Assembly: GCA_937952305.1 (NCBI GenBank)
Contig: CALFZO010000088.1
Span: 17,302-81,301, forward strand
Direction: 5' to 3'
Source: an uncultured Anaerolineales bacterium
GTDB lineage: Bacteria; Chloroflexota; Anaerolineae; Anaerolineales; UBA6663
DNA: 64,000 nucleotides
Each line of letters starts with the position of its first letter. Within the stretch, counting starts at the first letter, position 1. Of this stretch, positions 41,581 to 49,806 are shown piece by piece. Under the pieces are notes generated by a model. It did not search any database, was not told where the DNA came from, and was given only the letters and a program-made list of their open reading frames with translations. Made by a program: the position numbers and the translations under genes.

Positions 41581-42768
41581 ATGGCTGTCGCCGAAGCGCC
41601 CACCCCGGGCATGAGCCTGACCCTGACGCCGGAGCACGAGAGTCTGCGCGAGGCCGCCCGCAAGTTCGCCGAAAAAGAGATCGCGCCCATCGCCGCCCAC
41701 CTGGACGAGACCGGCGAATTCCCCGTGGACACCATTAAGAAGATGGGCGCCCTCGGGCTGATGGGCATCGAAGTGCCGGAGGCCTACGGCGGCGCCGGCC
41801 TGGACACCGTCGCCTACGTCCTGGCCATGGAGGAGATCTGCAAGGTCGACGCCTCCCACGGCACGATCATGTCGGTGAACAACTCGCTGGTCTGCCATGG
41901 CCTGGTCAAGTTCGGCACCGAGGCCCAGAAACAGAAGTACCTGGTCCCGATCGCGTCCGGCCAGAAGGTGGGCGCCTATTCGCTGACCGAGCCGATGTCC
42001 GGCTCGGACGCCGGCACGATGAAGAGCCGCGCCGTCCGCGACGGCGACGTGTACGTCATCAACGGCCGCAAATCCTGGGTGACGTCCGGCCCGGTCGCCG
42101 ACATCGTCATCTTGTTCACGATGACGGCGCCGGAGAAGAAGCACAAGGGCATCACGGCCTTCCTCATCGACACCGACCGGCCGGGCTTCGTGCGCGGCAA
42201 GAAAGAGCCCAAGCTCGGCATCCGCGCCTCGGCCACCAGCGAGATCGTGTTCGAGGACTACCGCTGCCCGGTCGAGAACCGCCTGGGCGGGGAGGGGGAG
42301 GGCTTCAAGATCGCCATGGCCGTGCTGGACGCCGGCCGGATTGGCATCGCCGCGCAGGCGCTGGGCATCGCCGCCGCCGCCTATGAGGCCAGCCTGAGCT
42401 ACCTGCGCGAACGCGAGGCCTTCGGCCAGAAGATCGGCGAGTTCCAGGGCCTGCAGTTCAAGGTCGCGGACATGAAGACGCGCCTGGAGGCCGCCCGCCT
42501 GCTCACCTACAGCGCGGCCCTGGCCAAGGAGCGCGCCAAGCAGACCGGCGGGCGCTACACGCTGGAGGCCAGCATGGCCAAGCTCTTCGCCTCGGAGACG
42601 GCCATGTTCTGCGCGCATCAGGCTGTGCAGATCCACGGCGGGATGGGTTACTCCAAAGAACTGCCGGTGGAGCGCTACTTCCGCGATGCCAAGATCACCG
42701 AGATCTATGAGGGCACCAGCGAGATCCAGCGCATGGTTATTGCGCGCAGCGAACTGGGTCTGCGCTAG
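41581..42768 (+). CDS. Acyl-CoA dehydrogenase (short-chain type)
   Basis: A 395-residue flavoenzyme. Substrate-loop and FAD motifs are present: YSLTEPMSGSDAGTMKS (about 132-148), SWVTSGPVAD and AVQIHGGMGYSKELPVE. The catalytic Glu lies in EIYEGTSEIQRMV near residue 382, the position used by butyryl-CoA-type enzymes. It forms the enoyl-CoA in beta-oxidation or branched-chain catabolism. An AGGAGG Shine-Dalgarno and TATAAT promoter suggest strong expression. The next gene follows after 30 bp. Confidence 0.93.
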   Translation: MAVAEAPTPGMSLTLTPEHESLREAARKFAEKEIAPIAAHLDETGEFPVDTIKKMGALGLMGIEVPEAYGGAGLDTVAYVLAMEEICKVDASHGTIMSVNNSLVCHGLVKFGTEAQKQKYLVPIASGQKVGAYSLTEPMSGSDAGTMKSRAVRDGDVYVINGRKSWVTSGPVADIVILFTMTAPEKKHKGITAFLIDTDRPGFVRGKKEPKLGIRASATSEIVFEDYRCPVENRLGGEGEGFKIAMAVLDAGRIGIAAQALGIAAAAYEASLSYLREREAFGQKIGEFQGLQFKVADMKTRLEAARLLTYSAALAKERAKQTGGRYTLEASMAKLFASETAMFCAHQAVQIHGGMGYSKELPVERYFRDAKITEIYEGTSEIQRMVIARSELGLR

Positions 42769-42798
42769 GCCGGTCGCGGACGGGCACAGGGAGGGGCT

Positions 42799-44880
42799 AT
42801 GAGCGCGTGGTCGGTCGGCGCCGTGGTCGGCGCCATCGCGCTGACGGTGCTGGTGCTGCGCATCGGGCAGTTGGTGCTGCGCCCGGACCCGCGCCGCCCG
42901 CAGGTGCGCGTCCTGGGCATGTACTCGCCGGTCCTCACCTGGCTCCGCCATCAGCGCCGGGCCACCCGGCCGCTCAGCCTGGCGGCGGTGCGCGCGGCCG
43001 TGGACTGGGCCGCGCTGGCCGAACTAGGATTGCTGACCGCCTGGGCGGTCTGGGTCGGCCGGCTGTACCTGGACCTGAACCCGCGCACCTGGGTCTGGGG
43101 CGGTGACTGGGTCATGAACGTCCAGGCCTATTTCCCCTGGCAGTTGCTGCGCGAGTGCGGCGCCTGCGTGTTCTGGAACGGCTACCTCAACGGCGGCGCG
43201 CCGTCGTTTATCCACCTCGTCCCGGCCATTCTGCACCCGTTTGTCATCGCCGCCGCCACCGCGGTCGGCGCCGTCAATGCCACCAAGCTGATGATGATTG
43301 CGGCCATGCTCATGGCCGGCGTGGCGCAGTGGTGGCTGGCGCGCGTGCTGGGCTTGGGCCGCGTGGCGCGCCTGTGGGCGGGCGCGCTGGCCGTGGTCGG
43401 CGGGCACCTGTCCGGGCGGATGGAGGCCGGCTTGGTGGAGGAGGCCTTCTCGGCCGCCGCCTGCGCCCTGGTGATCCCGCCGGCGCTTGATCTGGCGCTC
43501 ACCGGCCGCCGGCGCAGCGCGGTCTGGTTTGGCGTCTGGCTGGGCCTGGCGCTGCTGGCGGGCCAGGCCTACATGCAGATCGCGCTCCTGGCCGGTGTGC
43601 TGCCCGGGTTGGCCCTGTTCCTGTTCGACGAGAACCTGCGCCTGCGCCCGGTCTGGCGTGAGTTTGCCCTGGGCGGCGCCATCGCGGCCCTGCTGGCGGC
43701 CGCGCTGTGGGTGCCCTTCTTGCACTTCGCCGGCAATTTCATCAAGCCCACCGATCCCACCTTCGCTTCGGCCCAGCCGCTGGAATACCTGCTGCTCAAC
43801 CTGGTGATCCGCGATCCGGAGTATTTCCGCTCGCTGGCGCTGAAGCCGTTCACATTCCCGTCCTGGTACGCCAATTACGTCGGCTGGGTGCCCGTCCTGC
43901 TGGCGCTGCTGGCGTTCTATTTCGCGCCGCGCGCCCAGCGCAAGACCGTGGCCTTCCTGGGGATCAGCTTCGGGCTGGTGTACTGGCTGGCCAGCGCCCT
44001 GCCGCTGCAGTGGCTGGCGGCCTGGCCGCCGGATGTCGCCGGCGGCATCCGCACCCCCACGGTCATGCAGAGCGTGGCGGTGCCCAGCCTGCTCGGCCTG
44101 GCCGCCTGGGGCCTGGACGGCTTGTTGCGCCACAAGGACTGGCGCCTGGTCCTGCGCGCCGGCCCGGGCCGCGAGCTGGCGGTGAGCGTCATCTGGCTGG
44201 CCGTCCTGCCGGCCCTGGCCTGGAGCCTGAAGACGGCCTACGATTTCGGCCGCCATTGGATGCTCCTGGGTCCGGGGCTGGATCAGGCCTATGTGGCCCT
44301 GGACAAGCTGCGGCCGGACAGCGCGCAATGGCTCAACCCGCCCGGCGGGGAAGTGGCTTTCGCCCTGGCCGGCGCCGAGCTCGGCTTGAAGACGACCAAC
44401 ACCACCGAGCCGTGGTACTGGCGCGACCGGGTCTATCCGCCCGCGCAGCGCGGGATCACGCGCGACCCCGTGGACACGGCGACGGCCACGTTGCTGGAGA
44501 GCTACGATGGCCTGAACCTGGTGGAGTATCCGGGTTCCGGCTACGCCTACGTGCAGACCGAGTCCGGCCAGATCCCGTGCCAGGCCGAGGCGCGCGGCGG
44601 CGACATCGACGTCTATTGCGCGTCGTTCGAGGCGGGCACGCTGGTGGTGCAGGAGAACACCTGGTCCGGCTGGCAGGCCACGCGCGACGGGGTCGCGGCC
44701 ACACTGCTGCCCGGCCCGTGGCTCTCCCTTGCCAAGCCGGCCGGCGCCGCCCACATCGCTTTTCGCTATCGGCCCTGGGATGTGCCGCTCGGGTTCCTGC
44801 TGAGCCTGGGTGGTGTGGCGCTGGCGGTCTGGGCCGCCCGACGCCGGCCCGATTTGGCCGCGACGACGCGCGATGCCTGA
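42799..44880 (+). CDS. YfhO-like polytopic membrane protein
   Basis: A 693-residue protein with an N-terminal helix, a short cytosolic link (RRPQVRVLGMYSPVLTWL, about 34-51), and then about 11 helices. The loop WGGDWVMNVQAYFPWQ and GYLNGGAPSFIHLVPA recall the YfhO motif 'D...YP..L'. The C-terminus TLVVQENTWSGWQATRD to HIAFRYRPW is YfhO-like. GGGAGGGG precedes the ATG. It overlaps the next gene by 8 bp. It likely works with the GT-C and GT2 enzymes that follow. Confidence 0.75.
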   Translation: MSAWSVGAVVGAIALTVLVLRIGQLVLRPDPRRPQVRVLGMYSPVLTWLRHQRRATRPLSLAAVRAAVDWAALAELGLLTAWAVWVGRLYLDLNPRTWVWGGDWVMNVQAYFPWQLLRECGACVFWNGYLNGGAPSFIHLVPAILHPFVIAAATAVGAVNATKLMMIAAMLMAGVAQWWLARVLGLGRVARLWAGALAVVGGHLSGRMEAGLVEEAFSAAACALVIPPALDLALTGRRRSAVWFGVWLGLALLAGQAYMQIALLAGVLPGLALFLFDENLRLRPVWREFALGGAIAALLAAALWVPFLHFAGNFIKPTDPTFASAQPLEYLLLNLVIRDPEYFRSLALKPFTFPSWYANYVGWVPVLLALLAFYFAPRAQRKTVAFLGISFGLVYWLASALPLQWLAAWPPDVAGGIRTPTVMQSVAVPSLLGLAAWGLDGLLRHKDWRLVLRAGPGRELAVSVIWLAVLPALAWSLKTAYDFGRHWMLLGPGLDQAYVALDKLRPDSAQWLNPPGGEVAFALAGAELGLKTTNTTEPWYWRDRVYPPAQRGITRDPVDTATATLLESYDGLNLVEYPGSGYAYVQTESGQIPCQAEARGGDIDVYCASFEAGTLVVQENTWSGWQATRDGVAATLLPGPWLSLAKPAGAAHIAFRYRPWDVPLGFLLSLGGVALAVWAARRRPDLAATTRDA

Positions 44881-47533
44881 CGCCGTGTTGCTGTGGGGCG
44901 GCGTGGTCGCGGCGGCTATTGCCGTCGACCTGGGCCTGCTGGTCTGGCTGCAACGCCGCCGGCGGCGCCCGCACTGGGTGAGCCGCCCGTCCGAGGTCCT
45001 GGTTTTCGGCGTCCCCTCGCCGACGCTAAGTTGGCTCAAATACCGCGCCTGGCCCTGGGTTCAGGCGCGCTTTCCCGCCCAGCCGCTAAGGTCAATGCCG
45101 TCTTTGCCTGATCCTGCTGCCAACCCGCCAGAGCCAGTGCCCGCCAGTTCAGCTGCGCCGCTTGAACCGGCCGCCTCTTCAGTTCCGGCCGATCCCGTCG
45201 CGGCGGCAGTGGTCGCGCCGGAGGTCATGCCGGCTGAGCCCGCGCGGCCGGCCGCGCCGCCGCCCGTGCGCGTGACGCTGGAGGTCCCGGCCGGGGTCTC
45301 GGTGCGCGTGACCGTGGAGACGGCCGCGGACGGCACGCCCGTCGTCCATCAGACCATCCTGTCTCACGGCGAGCCCGCCCCCGCCTACGCGCCGGCCCGC
45401 TTCGCGCCGCCTTTGCCGGCGCCGCCTCTGCCGGCGCCGCGCCTGGGTGAAGCCTGGCGGACCTGGTGGGACCGGCAGCCGGGGCTGGCCCGTGTGCGCG
45501 CCGCCCTGGGCCAGTTCTCGACCTGGGAATGGGCCTTTTTCGCCGGCGCTATGCTGATCTACGCCATCACGCGTCTGGTGGCGCTGGACGCCTTCCCGAT
45601 CTATTTCTTCTCGGATGAAGCCAACATCGCCATGATGGGCGAGCGCGTCTTTCAGGCGGGCTTTCGGGATCAGTACGGGACGTGGTTCCCGATCTACTTC
45701 GAAGGCGCCGGCCTGCGCTGGACGCCGGTGTTGAGCGTCTACTTCCACGGCCTGGCCAGCAGCCTGTTCGGCCAATCCATCGAGACGGCCCGGGCCACCT
45801 CGGCCGTCATCAGCATGCTCGGGGTGGGGGCCGTGGCCCTGGCGCTCAAGCTCGTCTTCAAGGCCCGCTTCTGGTGGGTGAGCGTGTTCGTGCTGGCCGT
45901 CGCGCCGGCCTGGCTCATCCACACCCGCACGGCCTTTGAGACCGTCACGATGGCGTCTTTCTACGCCTGCTTCCTGCTGTGCTATCTGCTCTACCGCGAG
46001 CGCTCGCCCAAGTACTTGTACCCGGCCCTGGTCTTCGGCGCGGCCACGTTCTACACCTATTCCAACGCCCAGTTGGTGATCACCGTGGCGGCTGGCCTGC
46101 TCTTCCTCTCGGATCTGCCGTACCACTGGCAGAACCGGCGCACGCTGGCCATCGGCCTGCTGCTGGCCGTGGTGCTGGCCGCGCCGCTGCTGGCCTTCCA
46201 GGTGCGCCACCCGGAGGCGCTCGGCACGCACCTGCGCGCGGTGGACTCGTATATGTTCAAGGCGCTGCCGTGGACCGAGAAGGCCCAGCTTTACCTCCAG
46301 AAATATGCCTACGGCCTCAGCCCGCAGTATTGGTTCTTCCCGAACGAAACCGACCTGCAGCGCCACCGCATGCCGGATAGCGGCCAGATCCAGACGGCTT
46401 TCCTGCCGTTCTTCCTGACCGGTGTCGCCCTGAGCCTGTGGCAGGTGCGCTCGTCGTCTTACCGCGCCGTGCTGCTGGCCGCCCTGGCCGCGCCGGCCGG
46501 GGCCGCCCTGCTCGATGTCGGCATCGCGCGCGTGATGACGTTTCTGATGCCGGCCACTATCCTGATCGTGCTCGGCGGGGAGTGGCTGCTCGGCCGCCTG
46601 CCGCGCCTGCCGGAACGCGCGCTGGGCGGTCTGCTCTTCCTGGGCCTGGGCGCGGCCGCGCTGTTGCTCTTCCGCAACGTGCTCACCAACGCGCCGCTCT
46701 GGTACCGCGATTACGGCCTGTACGGGATGCAGTACGGCGCCAAAGAGCTGTTCCGCGACACTATCCCCAACCTGCTCCGGCGCGACAGCACCACCCAGAT
46801 CATGCTGTCGTCCACCTGGGCCAACGGCGCCGACTCCTTCATCCAGTTTTTCATCCCCCCGGAAGATCAGGGCCGGGTGCTGATGCGCAACGTGGACTAT
46901 TACCTGTTCGAAAAACGCCCGCTGGACAACACCGCCTTGCTGGTGATGACGGCCGGCGAGTTCGATCAGGCGCGCGCCAGCCTGAAGTTCAAGCGCCTCG
47001 ATGTCGAGACGGTCCTGCTCTACCCGGACGGCACGCCCGGGTTCTACTTTGCGCGTCTGGAGTATGCCGACGACATCGACGCGGTCTTCGAGGCCGAACG
47101 CAACGCCCGCCGGCAGCCGGTGACGGAGGAAGTGCTGATCGACAGCCGGCCAGTCACGGTCACGCACTCCCGGCTGGACGCCGGCCGGCTGGTGGACCTG
47201 CTGGACGGCGACGCCTTCACGCTGGCGCGCGGGCAGGAGGCCAATCCTCTCCGTTTCGACTTCGCCTTCGCCGAGCCGCAGGCGTATCGCGGCTTGGCCC
47301 TGACGCTCGGTTCGATGGACAACTTCGCCGTGATCGTGCGCGTCTTCGCGCCGGACAGCGCCACACCCGCCGTCTATTCCGAGAATTACGCCAACCTGCC
47401 CAATGACCCGACGGTGCGCGTGGCTTTCCCGGACGGGCCGGCCAGCGTGGCGCGGGTGGAAGTGGAGATCCTCAATAACCTGGCCGGTGAGATCGCCCAG
47501 ATCCACGTCCGGGAGATCGCCTTTGAGCCATGA
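44873..47533 (+). CDS. GT-C (PMT/ArnT-like) membrane glycosyltransferase with long N-terminal extension
   Basis: Start chosen at the ATG at 44873, which overlaps the upstream gene by 8 bp; the protein is 886 residues. It opens with one helix and RRPHWVSRPSEVLVFGVPS (a segment like that of the upstream gene). A Pro/Ala-rich acidic linker of about 130 residues (including PPLPAPPLPAPRL) precedes the enzyme. FFSDEANIAM (Asp248-Glu249) is the loop-1 acidic pair. About 11 helices follow, then a soluble C-terminus. It probably transfers a sugar from polyprenyl-phosphate donors made by the next gene. Confidence 0.83.
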   Translation: MPDAVLLWGGVVAAAIAVDLGLLVWLQRRRRRPHWVSRPSEVLVFGVPSPTLSWLKYRAWPWVQARFPAQPLRSMPSLPDPAANPPEPVPASSAAPLEPAASSVPADPVAAAVVAPEVMPAEPARPAAPPPVRVTLEVPAGVSVRVTVETAADGTPVVHQTILSHGEPAPAYAPARFAPPLPAPPLPAPRLGEAWRTWWDRQPGLARVRAALGQFSTWEWAFFAGAMLIYAITRLVALDAFPIYFFSDEANIAMMGERVFQAGFRDQYGTWFPIYFEGAGLRWTPVLSVYFHGLASSLFGQSIETARATSAVISMLGVGAVALALKLVFKARFWWVSVFVLAVAPAWLIHTRTAFETVTMASFYACFLLCYLLYRERSPKYLYPALVFGAATFYTYSNAQLVITVAAGLLFLSDLPYHWQNRRTLAIGLLLAVVLAAPLLAFQVRHPEALGTHLRAVDSYMFKALPWTEKAQLYLQKYAYGLSPQYWFFPNETDLQRHRMPDSGQIQTAFLPFFLTGVALSLWQVRSSSYRAVLLAALAAPAGAALLDVGIARVMTFLMPATILIVLGGEWLLGRLPRLPERALGGLLFLGLGAAALLLFRNVLTNAPLWYRDYGLYGMQYGAKELFRDTIPNLLRRDSTTQIMLSSTWANGADSFIQFFIPPEDQGRVLMRNVDYYLFEKRPLDNTALLVMTAGEFDQARASLKFKRLDVETVLLYPDGTPGFYFARLEYADDIDAVFEAERNARRQPVTEEVLIDSRPVTVTHSRLDAGRLVDLLDGDAFTLARGQEANPLRFDFAFAEPQAYRGLALTLGSMDNFAVIVRVFAPDSATPAVYSENYANLPNDPTVRVAFPDGPASVARVEVEILNNLAGEIAQIHVREIAFEP

Positions 47534-48260
47534 GGCGGCGGCGGCGGGCGGGCCGGCCGAGCCGGCGCCGACCCTGACCGTGCTCATCCCTGCTTACAAT
47601 GAAGAAGCCGGCCTGGAGCGGTGTGCGCGTTCGGTGGCCGGCCAGTTGGCGCAGTTGGCGGTGGCGGCCGAGATCCTGATCGTGGACGACGCCAGCCAGG
47701 ACGGGACCAGCCGGGTAGCCGCGGCCCTGGCCGAGCGGCTGCCGAACGTGCGCGTGGTCCGGCACGCCGTCAACCGCGGACTGGGCGGCGGCTTCCTCAC
47801 CGGTGTGGCCGAGGCGCGCGGCGAGTGGCTGATCCTCATCCCGGCCGATCTGGCCATGCACCTGGACGACCTGCGCCGTTACCTGGAGGCCGCGGCCGCC
47901 GCCGACATCGTCGTCGGGGTCTGCGACGTGCACAGCGATTACTCGGCTTTCCGCCTGCTCGTGCATCGCGTCAACATCGGCCTGGTGCGGACCCTCTTCG
48001 GGATGCGCCAGCGGCAGTATCAGTACATCAGCCTGTACCGGGTGCGCGTGCTGCGCGCCCTGACCATCGCTTACTGGCGCAGCGCCTTCTTCCACGCCGA
48101 GATTCTGATCAAGGCCAGCCGGCTGGGTTGCCGGCTGGTGGAGGTGGACGTGCGCTACGCGCCGCGGACCAGCGGCCGGGCCACCGGCGCCAACGCCGCG
48201 CTCATCGTCCGCACTCTGCGGGACATGTTTCACTTCTGGCTGCGCGGCCCGCGGCCGTGA
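47523..48260 (+). CDS. GT2 polyprenyl-phosphate sugar synthase (DPM-like)
   Basis: The start is a TTG at 47523: it lies 7 nt after GGGAG and overlaps the GT-C stop by 11 bp. The longer in-frame ATG (47403) lies inside the previous gene. The 245-residue GT2 domain has VLIPAYNEEAGLERC, ILIVDDASQDGT and FFHAEILIKASRLGCRL. The usual DxD metal motif is replaced by LIPADLAMHLDD, so metal binding may differ. There is no C-terminal membrane anchor. It would make the polyprenyl-P-hexose donor for the neighbouring GT-C enzymes. Confidence 0.82.
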   Translation: MSHEAAAAGGPAEPAPTLTVLIPAYNEEAGLERCARSVAGQLAQLAVAAEILIVDDASQDGTSRVAAALAERLPNVRVVRHAVNRGLGGGFLTGVAEARGEWLILIPADLAMHLDDLRRYLEAAAAADIVVGVCDVHSDYSAFRLLVHRVNIGLVRTLFGMRQRQYQYISLYRVRVLRALTIAYWRSAFFHAEILIKASRLGCRLVEVDVRYAPRTSGRATGANAALIVRTLRDMFHFWLRGPRP

Positions 48261-48283
48261 CCGGCTGAATCCAAAGGAGACCT

Positions 48284-49312
48284 ATGCAAGCCGTGTTTTT
48301 CCGCCAGCATGGCGGCCCAGACGTGATCGAGGTCGGTCCTTTGCCGGAGCCCGGGCTCGGGCCGGACGACGTGTTGGTGGCGGTGAAGGCGGCGGCCCTC
48401 AACCGCCTGGATAAGTGGGTGCGCGATGGCTGGCCGGGGCTGAAACTGAGCCTGCCGCACATCCTGGGCTCGGACGCGGCCGGTGTAGTGGCCGAGGTCG
48501 GCGCGCGGGTGTCCGGCTGGGCCGTGGGCGACCGGGTCGCCATTAACGCCAACCTCGGCTGTGGGCAGTGCCCGGCCTGCGTGGCGGGGCAGGACAACCT
48601 GTGCGAGCGCTGGCAGCTGCTCGGCGAGACCACGGCCGGCCTGCACTGTGAGCGCGTGGCCGTGCCGGCCCGCCAGCTGGTGCGTGTCCCGGACGGCGTC
48701 AGCTTTGAGTTGGCCGCCGCCGCCGGCCTGGTCTACCAGACCGCCTGGCATTCGCTGATGGCGCGCGGCGGCCTGCGCGCCGGCGAGAGCGTGCTGGTGG
48801 TCGGCGCCGCCGGCGGCGTGAACACCGCGGCCATCCAGATTGCTAAGCTGGCCGGCGCTACAGTCTACGTCGTCGGCTCAGACGCCCGCAAATTGGCGGT
48901 GGCGGCCGAACTCGGCGCGGATGTGCTCATCGACCGCTCCCAGGTCGATTGGGGCAAAGAAGTCTTCAAGCTCACGGGCCGGCGCGGCGTGGACGTCGTG
49001 GTCGACAATGTCGGCGCCGCCACGCTGATGAGCAGCCTGCGCGCGGCGCGCAAGGGCGGGCGGGTGCTGACCGTCGGCAACACCAGCGGCCCCAAGTTCG
49101 AGTTCGACAACCGCTATATGTTCTCGCGGCACGTCAGCCTGATCGGCTCGACCATGAGCACGCGTGCGGAGTATGCCACCGTCATGGGCCTGGTTTTCGC
49201 CGGCCGGCTCAAGCCCGTGCTCGGCCCGGTCCGGCCGTTGGCCGAGGCGCGCGCCGCCCACGCGCAGCTGGACAGCGGCGAGGTCTTCGGCAAGCTCATC
49301 CTGACGCTCTGA
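48284..49312 (+). CDS. Zinc-dependent medium-chain alcohol dehydrogenase
   Basis: A 342-residue MDR-family oxidoreductase. The structural zinc cysteines CGQCPACVAGQDNLC (about 96-110) are intact, and the catalytic zinc region LGSDAAGVVAEVG follows the usual order. The NAD(P) fold is VLVVGAAGGVNTAAIQIAK, with a glycine-rich GAAGGV typical of quinone-oxidoreductase-like members. AAAGGAG lies 6 nt before the ATG. The substrate is not resolved. It starts a plus-strand run that continues into the 131-residue protein, carboxylase and peptidase genes. Confidence 0.9.
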   Translation: MQAVFFRQHGGPDVIEVGPLPEPGLGPDDVLVAVKAAALNRLDKWVRDGWPGLKLSLPHILGSDAAGVVAEVGARVSGWAVGDRVAINANLGCGQCPACVAGQDNLCERWQLLGETTAGLHCERVAVPARQLVRVPDGVSFELAAAAGLVYQTAWHSLMARGGLRAGESVLVVGAAGGVNTAAIQIAKLAGATVYVVGSDARKLAVAAELGADVLIDRSQVDWGKEVFKLTGRRGVDVVVDNVGAATLMSSLRAARKGGRVLTVGNTSGPKFEFDNRYMFSRHVSLIGSTMSTRAEYATVMGLVFAGRLKPVLGPVRPLAEARAAHAQLDSGEVFGKLILTL

Positions 49313-49328
49313 CGGGCCGCGGCGGCGC

Positions 49329-49724
49329 ATGCGGCGGCCCCGTTCGACGACGGTTGTCTGTATAATCCTGGCCGGCCTGGCGCTGTTCAATGTCTCCGGC
49401 GCGGTCGGCGCCTATCAGCGGGCGGATTTCATCCGGTCCCTGCCGCTGGCTGTGCCCGCCGCCTACCTGCTCGTCAGCCGCGCCGTCTGGGCCGCGGCCT
49501 GGGCTGGCCTGGCGTTCGGCCTGTGGCGGAGGCAGGGCTGGGCGCGGGCCGGCGGCCTGCTCGGTTACGGCCTCTGGCTGGCGCAGACCTGGATCGAACG
49601 CCTGGTCCTGGCTCAGGCCGACTATGCCGCCATCAGCCTGGGCTGGGCGGCGCTGATCGATGGGCTTGGCCTGGGCCTGATCCTGTGGGCCCTGGTCTGG
49701 CGCTGGCCGCCGGCTCAGCGCTGA
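49329..49724 (+). CDS. Small membrane protein, four helices
   Basis: An unrecognised 131-residue protein with four hydrophobic segments (about 9-29, 41-66, 74-95 and 105-124). A TATAAT box lies at codons 11-13 of the proposed frame, so the true start could be further downstream, and the gene might have an internal promoter. Copy 1 of a 12-bp tandem repeat begins at its last codons and overlaps the stop. Confidence 0.6.
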   Translation: MRRPRSTTVVCIILAGLALFNVSGAVGAYQRADFIRSLPLAVPAAYLLVSRAVWAAAWAGLAFGLWRRQGWARAGGLLGYGLWLAQTWIERLVLAQADYAAISLGWAALIDGLGLGLILWALVWRWPPAQR

Positions 49725-49750
49725 CATCAGCGCTGACATCAGCGCTGACA
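49715..49750. repeat. Three perfect 12-bp tandem repeats (TCAGCGCTGACA)
   Basis: Three exact copies (49715-49726, 49727-49738, 49739-49750) span the stop of the small membrane protein and the gap before the carboxylase gene. The unit contains AGCGCT, a palindrome. The array could be a slippage product or a protein-binding site. Confidence 0.9.
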
Positions 49751-49806
49751 ATCGCTGGCACGCACGCGGCACACGGCCTCCCGCGTACCTATTCACTGGA
49801 GCTCGC

